Shown here piece after piece: positions 8,648 to 21,000 of a stretch of DNA of 64,000 nt. A model generated the notes under the pieces. It was not told where the DNA came from, made no database searches, and saw only the letters and a program-made list of their open reading frames with translations. The DNA is from Oxalicibacterium faecigallinarum (GTDB lineage Bacteria; Pseudomonadota; Gammaproteobacteria; Burkholderiales; Burkholderiaceae_D). The stretch lies in contig NZ_BMDI01000002.1 in the NCBI RefSeq assembly GCF_014635705.1, forward strand, positions 372,001 through 436,000, in the 5' to 3' direction. A program made the position numbers and the translations under genes. Each line of letters starts with the position of its first letter. The stretch's first letter is position 1.

Positions 8648-9943
8648 TTACTTGATGTCGTTCGCGATCAGCGCAAAGGCGTCGCTTGCCGCTGCAATCG
8701 TTTGCGCGATGATGGCGTCATCATGCTGTGCCGATACAAAGCCCGCTTCAAACGCGGATGGTGCGAGATAAACATTCGCATCCAGCATGGCATGGAAGAA
8801 GCGATTGAAGCGCTGCTTGTCGCATTCCATCATCGTGGCGTAAGAAACCGGTAACTGTTCGGCAAAATACAGGCCAAACATGCCGCCAACCGAATCTGCA
8901 CAAAATGCAATGCCATGATCAGCAGCCGCGGCACTGAGCCCCTGTACCAGTTTGCTGGTTTGCGCGGCCAGCGTGTCATGGAAGCCGGGGGCCTGAATCA
9001 GTTTCAGGGTTGCCATGCCGGCAGCCACCGTTACCGGATTACCCGACAGCGTGCCGGCCTGATAGACGCCACCCAAGGGCGCCAGATGCTGCATCAGATC
9101 AGCACGTCCGCCAAACGCGGCGACTGGCAAACCACCGCCGATGACTTTGCCGAGCACAGTCAGGTCGGGTGCGATACCGTAAATCGATTGCGCCCCGCCG
9201 AGGGCAACGCGGAATCCCGACATCACTTCGTCAAAAATCAGGGCCGCACCATACTGCGTGCAGACGCGGCGCATGGTCTGCAGAAATTCAGGGGTGGCGC
9301 GCAGCAGATTCATGTTGCCAGCAATCGGTTCGACGATCACGCAGGCAATCTGGTCGCCCATTTTCTTGAAGACGTCTTCCAGTTGCTGCGGATTGTTGTA
9401 GTCGAGGACCAGCGTGTGTTTGGCAAAATCTTCCGGTACGCCAGCCGACGTCGGATTCCCAAAGGTCAGCAAGCCGCTGCCGGCTTTGACGAGTAGCGAA
9501 TCAGCATGGCCGTGATAGCAGCCCTCAAACTTGATGATCTTGTCCCGCCCGGTCGCTCCACGCGCCAGACGCAGCGCGCTCATGGCGGCTTCGGTGCCAC
9601 TCGACACCAGGCGCACTTGTTCGATCGATGGCACGAGTTGGCAGATGCGTTCTGCCATGTCGATCTCACCTTCGGTCGGTGCACCAAAACTCAGGCCGCG
9701 CGCGGCCGCCTCCTGCACTGCCTTGACGACCTCAGGATGGGCATGACCGACAATGGCTGGGCCCCAGGAGCCGATGTAATCGATATAACGCCGATCATCG
9801 GCATCCCAGAAGTAAGGGCCTTCGGCACGCGTGATGAAGCGCGGCGTGCCGCCGACGGAGCGGAAGGCACGGACGGGGGAATTGACGCCGCCCGGCGTAC
9901 TTTGTTGAGCGCGGGCGAACAGGCGTTCGTTTTGAGTTGTCAT
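8648..9943 (-). CDS. hemL: Glutamate-1-semialdehyde 2,1-aminomutase (HemL)
   Basis: PLP enzyme that makes 5-aminolevulinate from glutamate-1-semialdehyde in the C5 haem pathway. 431 residues from ATG 9943. Motifs: [15 protein letters not shown] at the N-terminus, the conserved [20 protein letters not shown] contact FDEVMSGFR, and the Schiff-base lysine in [16 protein letters not shown] (K266). An in-frame start at 9988 would overlap the thiD-like gene, whose stop is at 9960. Choosing 9943 leaves a 16-base gap and begins at the family-typical MTTQNERLF. Probably cotranscribed with the upstream thiD-like gene. Confidence 0.95.
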   Translation of the reverse strand: MTTQNERLFARAQQSTPGGVNSPVRAFRSVGGTPRFITRAEGPYFWDADDRRYIDYIGSWGPAIVGHAHPEVVKAVQEAAARGLSFGAPTEGEIDMAERICQLVPSIEQVRLVSSGTEAAMSALRLARGATGRDKIIKFEGCYHGHADSLLVKAGSGLLTFGNPTSAGVPEDFAKHTLVLDYNNPQQLEDVFKKMGDQIACVIVEPIAGNMNLLRATPEFLQTMRRVCTQYGAALIFDEVMSGFRVALGGAQSIYGIAPDLTVLGKVIGGGLPVAAFGGRADLMQHLAPLGGVYQAGTLSGNPVTVAAGMATLKLIQAPGFHDTLAAQTSKLVQGLSAAAADHGIAFCADSVGGMFGLYFAEQLPVSYATMMECDKQRFNRFFHAMLDANVYLAPSAFEAGFVSAQHDDAIIAQTIAAASDAFALIANDIK

Positions 9944-9959
9944 GCGAGAGAGAAAATAG

Positions 9960-10805
9960 TTACTGGATGGGAGGCGGCGCGTTGCCAAGCTCTTCCGATT
10001 CGCGAGCCCAGAAATAGCGATCAGGGATCAGACGACCCATGCCAAGGCGCTGCGCATTGGCAATCGACGCAATCGTGAATTCCTGCGCTTCAAACACGGC
10101 TTCCGGCATATCCAGGCCGTTTGCCAGCAATGCAGCAATCGTGGCGGATAAGGTTGTGCCGCTGCCGCTGTAGGAGCCGGAAATGCGCTGCCAGTTATCG
10201 TGCCGGATCACGCCGCTGCTGTCGAACAGGGTGTTGGCCACATCGGTCAGATCGGATGGTGTGCTGGTGACGAATACGTATTCGCATCCCATTTCGATCA
10301 GGCGCATCACATCGACGGCCAGCATGTCGTCATCCGACGGCTCACGCCAGGTTTCAGCTAAACGGGTCAGTTCCACTGTTGAAATGATCAGCAAGGTGGT
10401 TTGCGGAATCAGCAGCTCGCGCAACGCCATCAGCATGTCTTCGCCTTCCGGTCCCTGTTCAGGCTGGGACGACAGAAACGGATCGAAAATCAGAGGCGCA
10501 TCCGGATAGTCCGAAACGATCTCGGCAATCGCCGAGGCATTTTCAATGCTGCCGACGACGCCGACCTTGAAGGCCGTGACCGGCATGTCTTCGAGCAGGA
10601 CGCGCGCCTGATCGGCTACCCAGTCCGATTCCACAACCTGCATGTCTTCGATGCGGGCGGTATCGCCGATCAGTAATCCGGTCACGACGGACAAGCCGTG
10701 GCAGCCCATGGCGGCAAAAGAGGCCAGATCAGCCTGAATGCCGACAGCGCCGACCGGATCGGACGGACCAAAGGTCAAAATAAGCGGGGAAGTTTGGTTT
10801 TGCAC
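9960..10805 (-). CDS. thiD: ThiD-like hydroxymethylpyrimidine (phosphate) kinase, divergent active site
   Basis: Ribokinase-fold protein of 281 residues resembling the HMP/HMP-P kinase of thiamine synthesis. The fold signature is visible in [25 protein letters not shown] at the N-terminus and AFKVGVVGS near residue 80. Several expected residues differ. The usual SGGAG loop reads VGAVG (residues 18-22). The anion-hole motif, normally GTGC with the catalytic Cys, reads GSGT at 214-217. The strand that normally contains TPN reads IIST near residue 140. Its place beside hemL and rubredoxin is the usual Burkholderiales context for thiD, so it may be a functional variant, but activity on HMP-P is uncertain. 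Confidence 0.75.
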   Translation of the reverse strand: MQNQTSPLILTFGPSDPVGAVGIQADLASFAAMGCHGLSVVTGLLIGDTARIEDMQVVESDWVADQARVLLEDMPVTAFKVGVVGSIENASAIAEIVSDYPDAPLIFDPFLSSQPEQGPEGEDMLMALRELLIPQTTLLIISTVELTRLAETWREPSDDDMLAVDVMRLIEMGCEYVFVTSTPSDLTDVANTLFDSSGVIRHDNWQRISGSYSGSGTTLSATIAALLANGLDMPEAVFEAQEFTIASIANAQRLGMGRLIPDRYFWARESEELGNAPPPIQ

Positions 10806-10859
10806 GGCGGGTATATTAAGATAGCTGACTCTGCATTTTAACTTGAAGGGCTGTTTGCC

Positions 10860-11054
10860 GTGAGCACTAACGAAACATCAAACGAACAATTCCAGACCTG
10901 GATGTGCCTGATTTGCGGCTGGATCTACGACGAAGCCGCAGGGTTGCCGGAAGAAGGCATCCCGCCGGGAACACGCTGGGCGGATGTACCAATGAACTGG
11001 ACCTGTCCAGAATGCGGTGCACGCAAGGAAGATTTTGAAATGGTTGTTGTGTAA
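10860..11054 (+). CDS. rubA: Rubredoxin
   Basis: Small one-iron electron-transfer protein of 64 residues. Four cysteine ligands form two CxxC knuckles: C16-L-I-C19-G and C49-P-E-C52-G. The aromatic core is typical of the family (W21, Y23, W40, W47). The GTG start at 10860 is preceded by GAAGGG with suitable spacing. It is divergent from the thiD-like gene, so the 54-base interval must hold promoters for both directions. The redox partner is not evident from the neighbours. Confidence 0.93.
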   Translation: MSTNETSNEQFQTWMCLICGWIYDEAAGLPEEGIPPGTRWADVPMNWTCPECGARKEDFEMVVV

Positions 11055-11220
11055 GTCATCACGCTTCTGCACCGGTTTTGTTTCATCTGCCTTACCGGTT
11101 TAACAATTTGTGTCGAAAAACCACGGCGTGCCGCCCAAGCGCGCTTGAGAAGGTTTCAAGAATCTTGCTTTTTGGCACTGTTGAGCCGTATATTGTCTCG
11201 ACAGTTCAATGAGATGAATC

Positions 11221-11619
11221 ATGACGACGGCACTGGAAAACGCTGAGATGAAAATCATGGTGATTGACGATAGCAGTACCATTCGTCGATCGGCAGAGAT
11301 TTTTCTGGGGCAGGCAGGATACAAGGTTGTTCTGGCAGACGATGGTTTTGATGCTCTTGCCAAGATGAATGATCACAAGCCATCGTTGATCTTCTGCGAC
11401 ATTCTGATGCCGCGTCTCGATGGTTATCAAACCTGCGCTTTGATCAAGAAGAGCGCAAAATTCCACGCCACCCCCGTTGTCATGCTTTCCTCCAAAGATG
11501 GGTTGTTTGATCGTGCGCGTGGCGCCATGGTCGGCTCCGATGCCTATCTCACCAAGCCATTCACCAAAGACAGTCTGCTCAAGACAGTACGCGAGCATGT
11601 CGTTGCTCTCGCAAAATAA
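11221..11619 (+). CDS. pilG: Twitching motility response regulator PilG (CheY-like)
   Basis: Stand-alone receiver domain of 132 residues. It has the acidic pair D16-D17 (VIDDSST), phospho-acceptor D60 (LIFCDILMPRLDGY) and the conserved Lys in YLTKPFTK. As first gene of a pilG-pilH-pilI-pilJ-chpA cluster it matches PilG, the regulator thought to promote type IV pilus extension. ATG 11221 is used; an internal ATG at 11248 (MKIMVIDDS) is possible, but GAGATGA upstream of 11221 offers a ribosome-binding site. Confidence 0.9.
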   Translation: MTTALENAEMKIMVIDDSSTIRRSAEIFLGQAGYKVVLADDGFDALAKMNDHKPSLIFCDILMPRLDGYQTCALIKKSAKFHATPVVMLSSKDGLFDRARGAMVGSDAYLTKPFTKDSLLKTVREHVVALAK

Positions 11620-11639
11620 TTTCGATCCAAGGGTTACTG

Positions 11640-12005
11640 ATGGCTATTCAAAAAGTTCTCATCGTTGACGATTCACCGACTGAGCGTTACTTCCTGACCG
11701 ATATTCTGGTTAAAAAAGGTTTTTCGGTTTCCACTGCGGAAAGTGGTGAAGAGGCACTGCTGAAAATCAAGGCCGACAAGCCAGAGCTGATCCTGATGGA
11801 CGTGGTCATGCCAGGACAGAACGGTTTTCAGGTTACCCGTGCAATCGCGCGGGATCCCGAAACACAGAACGTACCCATCATCATCTGTACCAGCAAGGGA
11901 CAGGAAACCGACCGCATCTGGGGATTGCGTCAAGGTGCACGTGATTACATCGTCAAGCCCGTTGATCCTGCGGAGCTTCTCTCCAAAATCGAAGCGCTCA
12001 GCTAA
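11640..12005 (+). CDS. pilH: Twitching motility response regulator PilH (CheY-like)
   Basis: Second single-domain receiver, 121 residues, with D10-D11 (IVDDSPTERYF), phospho-acceptor D54 (LILMDVVMPGQNGFQ) and the Lys of YIVKPVDP. In the Pil-Chp system PilH is the counterpart of PilG and is linked to pilus retraction or phosphate flow control. It lies 20 bases after pilG and 8 bases before pilI, so the cluster is one transcription unit. Confidence 0.9.
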   Translation: MAIQKVLIVDDSPTERYFLTDILVKKGFSVSTAESGEEALLKIKADKPELILMDVVMPGQNGFQVTRAIARDPETQNVPIIICTSKGQETDRIWGLRQGARDYIVKPVDPAELLSKIEALS

Positions 12006-12013
12006 GCCGGTCC

Positions 12014-12571
12014 ATGAGCCAGTCCACTTCTGACCTGCAAGTGCAGCAGCCGGACCACAGTGCGCGCCGCACGCGTTTGCGTGAATTTCAGGCGCAATTG
12101 GTCGAGCGGATGCAAACGGCGCGCAGCAGCGAGTCGACACAGGTCAGCCAGCTTGGTGTGTTGATTGGCGGCAGCCGTTACTTGCTGCATCTGCAGGCCG
12201 CGGGCGAAATTGTTTCTGCCAGCGGTATTACGCCTGTGCCGCTGACGCAACCCTGGTATCTGGGTTTGATCAATATTCGTGGCAATCTGGTCAGCGTGGT
12301 CGATTTCGCGCGCTTTCAGGGCGGCGCCAAAACGGTGATCGACAAAGACAGCAGAATTGTCGCCTTCAGTTCTTCACTAGGATTCAATTGCGGTTTGCTG
12401 GTGTCGCGTGTGCTTGGTTTGCGTAATGTGACCGAGATGCGTGAACACGAGGCTGGCGACGCACAGCCATGGATCGGACAACGTTATCTTGATCAGGAGT
12501 CGCACGTATGGAGCGAGCTTGATCTGGCAAAGGTCATCCAGCAGCCGGCGTTCCTACACGTAGGTCTTTAA
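12014..12571 (+). CDS. pilI: CheW-like adaptor PilI
   Basis: 185-residue CheW-domain protein coupling the PilJ receptor to the ChpA kinase. After a charged N-terminal helix, the CheW fold is seen in [48 protein letters not shown] and [14 protein letters not shown]. The LGLINIRGN segment is the CheW signature for receptor contact. Its position between pilH and pilJ supports the PilI assignment. Confidence 0.9.
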   Translation: MSQSTSDLQVQQPDHSARRTRLREFQAQLVERMQTARSSESTQVSQLGVLIGGSRYLLHLQAAGEIVSASGITPVPLTQPWYLGLINIRGNLVSVVDFARFQGGAKTVIDKDSRIVAFSSSLGFNCGLLVSRVLGLRNVTEMREHEAGDAQPWIGQRYLDQESHVWSELDLAKVIQQPAFLHVGL

Positions 12572-12636
12572 TACCGCTCCTTGGCAATGACAAGCGGCGC
12601 AACGTAACAGAATCAGCAGAGTCAGGAGAATCAAAG

Positions 12637-14958
12637 ATGGCGTTCAAATTACCGCTCTTTTCCAAGCCAAAAAAAGCGGCGACAGAGACTGATGACGTGG
12701 ATGTCGTGGTAGATCTTTCCACGACCCAGCCCGATGTCCTGCCCGAAAGCGCGGTAAGCAGCGATCCGATTGCAAATGCCGCTGCCGATGATGTGCATGG
12801 TGAAACACCGCGCGAATTCAATCCTAACGCGACTTATATCGGTGACATGCTGCAGAAAAGCGGCGACATCACGTTACCGCTGATCGGTAAATATCCGCTG
12901 CAGAAACAGAACAGGATCCTGGTTGGTACTCTGCTTGGCTCCGTGGTGCTGGGTGTGTTGTTCGTCTGGATGAACGCGGATTCGTCAGCGCTGACATCGA
13001 CCCAGACCCAGATCGCAGGTGATGCGCTGATGCACTCGCAGCGTGTCGGTAAGGCGACGCCAAACGCGATTCAGGGTAACCCGGAAGCATTCAAGCAGCT
13101 GGCAGATAGCCGCAAGGAATTCAACAACGATCTGACCATTTTGTCGCAAGGCGGCAATTACCAAGGCCGCACAATCGGAACGCCAAGTACCAAGATGGAT
13201 GCCATGCTGAAGGAAACGCAAGCATTGTGGTCTGGTACCGACAAAGCGGCGGCAACGATCCTGAAGATGGAAAAAGTGCTGACCGGCTTCGGCGCAACGC
13301 TGCAAAGCATGAATGCGATCTCGCCGACGCTGCTGGAGTTGAGCGAGCAGATTGCAAACCTGAAAGCGCAAAGCGGTGCGTCGCCGCGTGAAATTGCGGC
13401 ATCCGGTCAGTTGGTGATGTTGACGCAGCGTCTGGCCCGAAGCGCAAATGAGTTTCTGAGTTCCGAGGGTGTGAATCCGGAAACGGCGTTCCTGCTGGGT
13501 AAGGATACCAACACCTTTCGCGACATCATCGAGGGTTTTCTGAACGGCAGCGATCAGCTACGTCTGGCACGGGTGACCGAGCCGGAGACACGCGAAAAAC
13601 TGTTGGAGTTGCAGACGGCATTCGGTGAGTACCAGAAATCGATCGCGCAAATTCTCGGCAATCTGCAAAATTTTATTGCGGCAAAACAGGCTGAAGAACT
13701 GATCTTTAAAGAGAACGAGGCACTCAAGCAGCGCCTGACGGATATCCAGCAAAGCTATCGCGGCGATCAGGATTCGTTGACCCTACCATTCTGGTTGATG
13801 CTGCTGGCGGTTGTGACTGCACTGGCATCGGCGGTGGGCCTTGCGTTGATTGCGCTGCAGGATGGTCGCAATCGTACCCGCGAAGCAGAGGCGCGAAGCT
13901 TGGCGGCAGAAAATCTGCGTCTGGAAGCATTGAAGCAGGAAGAGGAAGCCAAACAGGCAAACGATCAGAACCAGGCCGCGATTCTGCGTCTGATGAATGA
14001 ATTGCAGGAAGTGGCGGACGGTGACTTGACGATTCAGGCGACCGTGTCCGAAGACATTACGGGCGCGATTGCCGACTCGGTTAACTACACGGTGGAAGAG
14101 TTGCGCGGACTGGTCGGTCGCGTGACGAACACTGCGGAACAGGTGACTTCGGCGTCCAATCAGGCACAGAATATTTCGGCTGGCCTGCTGGAAGCCTCGC
14201 AAAAGCAGTCACGCAACATTCAGGAAACGGGTCAGGCTGTACTCGAAATGGCGGTACAGATTACCGATGTGTCGAAATCTGCAAATGAATCGGCCGAGGT
14301 GGCGCGTCAATCGGTTAGCGCAGCAGAACAGGGCGCACGTGCGGTGGAAAACGCGATCAAGGGCATGAACGAGATTCGTGAACAGATTCAGGAAACCTCA
14401 AAACGAATCAAGCGACTCGGTGAATCCTCGCAGGAGATTGGTGAGATTACCGAACTGATTTCCGACATTACCGAACAGACCAACGTGCTGGCACTGAACG
14501 CTGCGATTCAGGCAGCATCGGCAGGTGAAGCAGGCCGCGGCTTCTCGGTGGTTGCAGAAGAGGTGCAGCGACTGGCAGAACGCTCCGGTGAGGCAACCAA
14601 GCAGATCGGTGCGCTGGTCCGTACCATTCAGACCGATACGCATGATGCGGTCGCCGCGATGGAGAAATCGACGCAGGGTGTGGTCGAAGGTGCGCGTCTG
14701 TCCGATGCGGCCGGTGCGGCACTGGCGGATATCCGTCGCGTTTCGAACCGACTGGCAGATCTGATTCAAAGCATTTCCTCGGCGACAGAACAGCAGGCAA
14801 CGTCGGCCAACGGCGTGGCGCAGAACATTCAGGGCATTCTGACGATTACGGAACAAACGCAGGAAGGTACGCAGCAAACCGCCTATTCGATTGGTGAACT
14901 CTCGAAACTGGCAGAGGAACTGAAAAACTCGGTATCGCGTTTCCGCGTTACAGCCTGA
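12637..14958 (+). CDS. pilJ: Methyl-accepting chemotaxis-type receptor PilJ
   Basis: Receptor of the type IV pilus chemosensory system, 773 residues. There is a cytoplasmic N-terminal tail of about 90 residues, TM1 at about 94-112, a periplasmic helical sensor region (about 113-380) with PilJ-type repeats ([19 protein letters not shown]), and TM2 at about 382-406. A HAMP-like linker ([24 protein letters not shown]) leads to a long coiled-coil signalling domain. The hairpin tip, about residues 613-650, reads [20 protein letters not shown] and then [19 protein letters not shown] good AGGAG site precedes the ATG. Confidence 0.93.
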   Translation: MAFKLPLFSKPKKAATETDDVDVVVDLSTTQPDVLPESAVSSDPIANAAADDVHGETPREFNPNATYIGDMLQKSGDITLPLIGKYPLQKQNRILVGTLLGSVVLGVLFVWMNADSSALTSTQTQIAGDALMHSQRVGKATPNAIQGNPEAFKQLADSRKEFNNDLTILSQGGNYQGRTIGTPSTKMDAMLKETQALWSGTDKAAATILKMEKVLTGFGATLQSMNAISPTLLELSEQIANLKAQSGASPREIAASGQLVMLTQRLARSANEFLSSEGVNPETAFLLGKDTNTFRDIIEGFLNGSDQLRLARVTEPETREKLLELQTAFGEYQKSIAQILGNLQNFIAAKQAEELIFKENEALKQRLTDIQQSYRGDQDSLTLPFWLMLLAVVTALASAVGLALIALQDGRNRTREAEARSLAAENLRLEALKQEEEAKQANDQNQAAILRLMNELQEVADGDLTIQATVSEDITGAIADSVNYTVEELRGLVGRVTNTAEQVTSASNQAQNISAGLLEASQKQSRNIQETGQAVLEMAVQITDVSKSANESAEVARQSVSAAEQGARAVENAIKGMNEIREQIQETSKRIKRLGESSQEIGEITELISDITEQTNVLALNAAIQAASAGEAGRGFSVVAEEVQRLAERSGEATKQIGALVRTIQTDTHDAVAAMEKSTQGVVEGARLSDAAGAALADIRRVSNRLADLIQSISSATEQQATSANGVAQNIQGILTITEQTQEGTQQTAYSIGELSKLAEELKNSVSRFRVTA

Positions 14959-15050
14959 TCGTCACCCCGGCCGGTTTGCCGGCTGCGACTGAACAGAACT
15001 TGTGGTGAGCCCGCGATGGCGGATGCTCATCAGTGCACCGCGAGGCAGTC

Positions 15051-18000
15051 ATGAATACCCCATCCTCTTCTTCGTCTCCGGGCGGCAGAGAACCTTTCGA
15101 TACCGGACCGTTGTCGTGGGTCATCGGTGAGATCAGCGAAGCGCTGACGCGCTCGCGCGTTGCGCTGGGCGAGGCGTTGAGCGGCGATGCCGATACGCGC
15201 TCGACCTCGTTGCGACAAGCCAAGGCATATCTGCATCAGGCACATGGTGCCTTGCAAATTATCGATGTCGATGGCGTCGCCATCATTACCGAGACTGTCG
15301 AGGAGTTGTTCGAGCGTTTCGAAGCGGAACAGCTTGAATTGAATGCGTCAAGTATTGACGCGATTGTGCTGGCGTATCAGGCACTGGTTGAATATCTGGA
15401 AGAGTTGCTCGCCGGCCTGCCGCACCAACCGGTCCGCCTGTTTCCCTACTATCGCGGTTTGCTGGAAGTACGGGGGGCGGAGCGTATTCATCCAGCCGAT
15501 CTGTTCTTCCCCAACCTGGCTATCCGTCCTCAGCTGCCTGCTGCGACGCAACATCTGAGCGCCGACGATTACGTCGGTTTGCGCAAACGCTTTGAACGCG
15601 CCTTGCTCACGTATCTGAAAAGCGATGCAGCTTTCGGCAAGACAGGTGCGCTGGCCATGCGCGATGTTGTCCAGCATGTGGAAAGTGCGCAGACCAACTC
15701 TCAGGCGCGTGCTTTCTGGTGGGTGATGGCAGGCTTTACCGATGCGGTTGCCTCCGGTCAGATTCCTGCCGAGTTGTATGTCAAACAGTTGTTTGCTCGT
15801 ATCAATCTGCAGATTCGTCGGCTGGGTGAGGGGTCGTTCAGTATCGCCGAACGGCTGCTGCGTGATGCGCTGTTCTTCATTGCGCGTATTCAGCAGCCAT
15901 CACCAGCTGTGCAGCAAATCTGCATGGTTTATCAGCTCGATGGCGTTGTGCCGCAGGATTACGAAACCAGACGTTACGGGCAGGTCGATGTGCAATCGCT
16001 GGCTGCTGCCAAAGAGCGCCTGGCACAGGCCAAGATCCTCTGGAACAGGCTTGCAGGAGGCGATGCCGGCGTCGTGCCGACGTTCGAGCTGGAAATGAAT
16101 GCGCTGGCCGACGCAGGTAGCCGGCTTGCCACACCGGCCTTGTCCAAATTGCTGAAGGAGCTGAGCGGTATTGCGCGGCATGCCGCGCACACAGCGCCAG
16201 GCGATGCCTTGAGTCTGGAAATCGCCACCAGCCTGTTGTTTGTAGAACATGCCTTGCAGCAGATCACGCATCTGCCCGATGATTTTTCCGAGCGCGCCGA
16301 CGCATTGACCGCGCGACTGTTGTCTGCCGTTGCTGGTGAGCCATTGACCGTATCCGCATCATGGCTGGACGAGATGTCGCGTGAAGCACAGCAACGCCAG
16401 ACCATGGCAGTCTTGTCGAGCGAACTGCAATCCAGTTTGCGGCAGGTGGAAAAAGGGCTCGATGCTTATTTCCGTGATCCGCAGCAGCGTGCCGGTTTAT
16501 CCGACGTCAATAGTGTGCTGTACCAGATCAGTGGCGCATTGGCGGTACTGGATCACGATGATGCTGTGCGTGCGACACGCCATGTGCAGGACGCGGTACG
16601 CGGCTTTTTGGAAAGCGATGCAGTGCCAGATGTGGCTGCGTTTGAACAGGTTGCGAACAATGTCGGCGCACTGGGATTCTTCCTGGAGACCTTGCAGCTT
16701 CACGACGATGGCAAGCGTGTACGTTTTCGCTTTGATGATGAGCATGGCGTTTTCCACGCCGAGCGGACAGAACGCCCGACCGGTGATGAACTGACGGTCA
16801 AGGTGGATGTGCCTGCACGAGTGGCGCCGGCAAAAGAAGTCATTGATGCCGGTGTCGCCGCCGAGCCTGCCACCGCCGCAACCCTGCCGACAGTGGAAGA
16901 TGAGTTGTTGCAACGTCAGTTGGAATCGCAGGCGCTGGTGCGTTCGCTGGCCGCCGAGCCAGATAATGTCTTGTTGCAGAGCCAGTTGAAGGAGTCGCTC
17001 GAACAGGTTCGCATGGATGCGACGCTGGTCGATAATCCGGATGCCGGTGACCGGGCGCGCAATCTGATCGATATGCTGGAATCGCCGGACTTCGTGCCGA
17101 CGCACAATGTGCTTGACGATCTTGCTCTCGTTGCGCCATCTCCCTCGCCTGTTGTGGAAACAATTGCTCCGCTTGTCGCACCGGAAACGGAAGAAGAGAT
17201 TGATGCGGAACTGCTCGATATTTTTCTGACCGAGGCAGTGGAAGTGCTGGCTTGTGTGGCAGAAAATCTGCCTGCATCACGCAGCGCGCCACACAATCAG
17301 GAATACCTGACGACGCTGCGTCGTTCTTTCCATACGCTCAAAGGCAGTAGCCGCATGGTGGGTTTGTCCGCCTTTGGCAATACTGCGTGGAGCATCGAGC
17401 AAGTTCTCAATCTACGTTTGTCCGAAGGGCAGGGCAATAGCGAGATGTATGCCTTGGTGGCTCATGCAGCCAGTGAGTTGGGTGCATGGGTACTTGACAT
17501 GCAAACCATGGGACGTTCGGATCGCACCGGGCAGGCATTGATCGATGCGGCCGAGCGGGTGAAAAATGGCGAGCCGTTCCGTCTGGAAGAAAGCGCAGCG
17601 ATAGTGCCTTCCTCGCCGCAGATGGACGAGTTTGATGCGACAGCATCGTCGTCCGATAGCGGACCCGCACGAACGACCGTATCGACGGAAGAGAATGCAA
17701 ATGTGGTGCCGACGGCAAGCACTACAACAGACGTTGATCTGTCAGAACCTGAGCTTGGTGACGACGCGTTGGCGTCGTTTGATGCCTTCAATGCAGCCGT
17801 GTCTGAAACCGAGGTCGAAGTACAGGAAACATCTGATCACGCGCAAGAAGAGACCGTTGATGTCATCTCGCCGGATCCGACGGCAAGCGATGCAGTCACC
17901 GTTGTTGATGAACCTGTCGATGCGCAGGCGGCCGAGAGCGCGAATGAGACCGAGCAGTCGCCTGAACCAGGCAAGCCGATTGCCGATGTTATCGACTTTC

Positions 18001-21000
18001 CAGGCAATCCGATGGCGGTTGCGCGCGTGGAAGACAACATCAAGCGGATCGGCGATCTGGAAATCAGTCTGCCGCTGCATAGCATTTATCTGGCAGAAAC
18101 CGATGAGCTGGTACGCCGTCTGGTGCAGGATTTTGGTGAGTGGCGCCACGAGCCTGATCGTCAGGTCAGTATGGTGGCGGTGCATGCGGCACATTCGCTG
18201 GCTGGCAGTTCAGCAACCGTTGGCTTTACGCCGTTACATCGTCTTGCCCATGCGCTGGAACTTGTCTTGCAGTACCTGTCCAGAAAACCCGTCAAGCTGC
18301 TGTTGACCGAGTACGATGTGCTGGATCAGTCGGTTGAACGCATACGTGACATGCTGAAGGCATTTGCGCTGGGCGATATGCCGCAAGCCGATCAGGAGCA
18401 GATTCAGGCACTTGAGGCGATGCTGGAGGATTTCGAGTTCCGCTCGCTGGCGACGACAGATGTCGTTGTCCAGACCGAAGAAGACGTCACGTTCGATCAA
18501 GGTATCCCTCTGTTGTCCGACGTGCTTGCCCCTGCACTGGCAGTCGAATCGACCGAGATCCCGGATGTGACTGTAGAGGAAGTGGTTGCGGCATCGCCGA
18601 CGTTGCAGGAGTCTGATTATGCGCCGGCCGCCGAAGAGCGCCTTGATCCGACTCTGATTATTCGTGACGAGATTGATGCGGATCTGTTGCCTGTCTTTAT
18701 TGAAGAGGGGCGGGATATGTTGCCGCAGATGGCTGAAATCCTGCGGGCCTGGCAACACAACACCGGCGACACGGCAGCGCCACAGGCGCTGTTGCGTTTG
18801 CTGCATACGGTCAAGGGCAGTGCACGGATGGCGGGCGCGATGACGCTCGGTCAGCATATGCACGAGATGGAAACCCGAATTGAAAACATTGCTCACGCGG
18901 GTTACCCATCGACGATTGCATTGGAAGATCTGCTGAGCCGTTACGACCATGCCTTGCAGCTGTTCGAGCAACTGCAAAACGGTGAGTTGCCATCAATCTC
19001 GCCAGCAGCAGTTGCTGCAGAAACCGATGTTGTTGCAGACGACCCGTCAACGGTACCTGCCGCCGAACTGGTTGAGGTGACACCGCTGCTGCCATTGTCG
19101 TCCGACAAGCTCTTGCCTGCGCCGGTTACGCCTGACTCGCGTGCGGTGACGACGCCTGCAGCGTCGCCACTGGTGCGTGTGCGTGCGGATATTCTGGATC
19201 GTCTGGTCAATCAGGCTGGTGAAGTATCGATTTCGCGTTCGCGTCTGGAAACGGAAGTAGGCACGATCAGGCAGTCGCTTGGTGAGTTGTCGGATAACGT
19301 ATCGCGCTTGCGTGAACAGTTGCGCGAGATCGAGATGCAGGCGGAGTCCCAGATTACGTCCAGCATGGGGAGTTCTGCCGATCGTGAATTCGATCCGCTG
19401 GAATTCGACCGCTTCACCCGTTTGCAGGAACTGACGCGCATGATGGCCGAGAGCGTCAGCGACGTTGGCACGGTGCAGCAAACGTTGCATCGCACAGTGG
19501 AAAGTGCCAGTACCGATCTGTCCGCACAGGCACGTCTGACGCGCGATTTGCAACAAGATCTGATGCGCGTGCGTATGGTTCAGTTCGCCAGCATTTCGGA
19601 ACGGCTGTATCGCGTGACGCGTCAGGCTTCCAAGGAAATGGACAAGCGTGTCAATCTCGATATTCGTGGCAGTGGCGTCGAGATCGATCGTAGTGTTCTG
19701 GAAAAAATGACGGGGCCATTCGAGCACTTGTTGCGGAATGCGATCGTACACGGCATCGAGTCGCGTGAAAAACGCCGCGCCGCGGGCAAGAATGATATCG
19801 GCGAGTTGCGCATCGAGGTCCGTCAGGAAGGTAACGAGGTTGTCATTCAGTTCTCTGACGATGGTCAGGGTTTGAACATCGACGGCATCCGTAACAAGGC
19901 ATCTGCGGTGGGCTTGTTAAGTGATGAGACCGTTTTGTCTGATGCCGAAGTCACGGATCTGATCTTCCATCCTGGATTCTCGACCGCGGAAGAAGTTACC
20001 GAACTCGCAGGACGTGGTATCGGCATGGATGTGGTGCGATCCGAAGCCGCATCACTTGGCGGTCGCGTGGCGATTGTCTCTGAGCCAGGTGTCGGCGCGC
20101 AGTTCACGATTCACTTGCCACTGACGCTGGCCGTCACGCAGGTTGTGCTGCTGGCAACAGGCGGCCGTATTTATGCGGTGCCGGCCGTGCTGGTCGAGCA
20201 GGTGCAGCAACTGAAATCCGGCGCGCTGACGCAGGCCTATAACGACGGCATGATCATGTGGCAGTCCCATCGGGTCCCGATGCACTATTTGTCTACCTTG
20301 CTTGGTGATGTCGATGCCGCGCCAGTGACGCAGCAGTATTCGCCGTTGCTGATTCTGAAGAGTGGTGCCGAACGGATCGCCATCCATGTAGATGAAGTGA
20401 TTGGTTCTCGCGAGGTGGTGGTCAAGAATATCGGACCACAGCTATCACGCATGATCGGTATTACTGGCGCGACCGTACTGGGTTCCGGTGACATCGTGCT
20501 GATTTTGAATCCGGTGCCACTGGCGCAACGTGCTGCTGTTGAAAATCAGCGTGCGCCACGACTCAGTGCCTTCGATACGCCGGATGGGATGGGAGCCGTG
20601 GCAGAGATGTCGTCCTCGGACGGGACAGGCACTGCCGATCCCGTGCAGGGGCTGCGGACGACGCCAATCGTCATGGTGGTCGATGATTCACTGACGGTAC
20701 GCCGTGTAACCCAACGTCTGCTGACGCGGGAAGGCTATCAGGTTGTGCTGGCCAAGGATGGCGTGGATGCGCTGGAACACCTGCAATCGGTCACGCCGGA
20801 TGTGATGCTGGTCGATATCGAGATGCCGCGTATGGACGGTTTTGATCTGACACGCAATATTCGTGATGACGAGCGTACGCGTGCGATTCCGATCATCATG
20901 ATCACCTCGCGCACCGCAGCCAAGCATCGTAACTTTGCCATGGAGCTTGGCGTGAATGAGTATCTAGGCAAACCGTATCAGGAAGATGTCTTGCTGGAAC

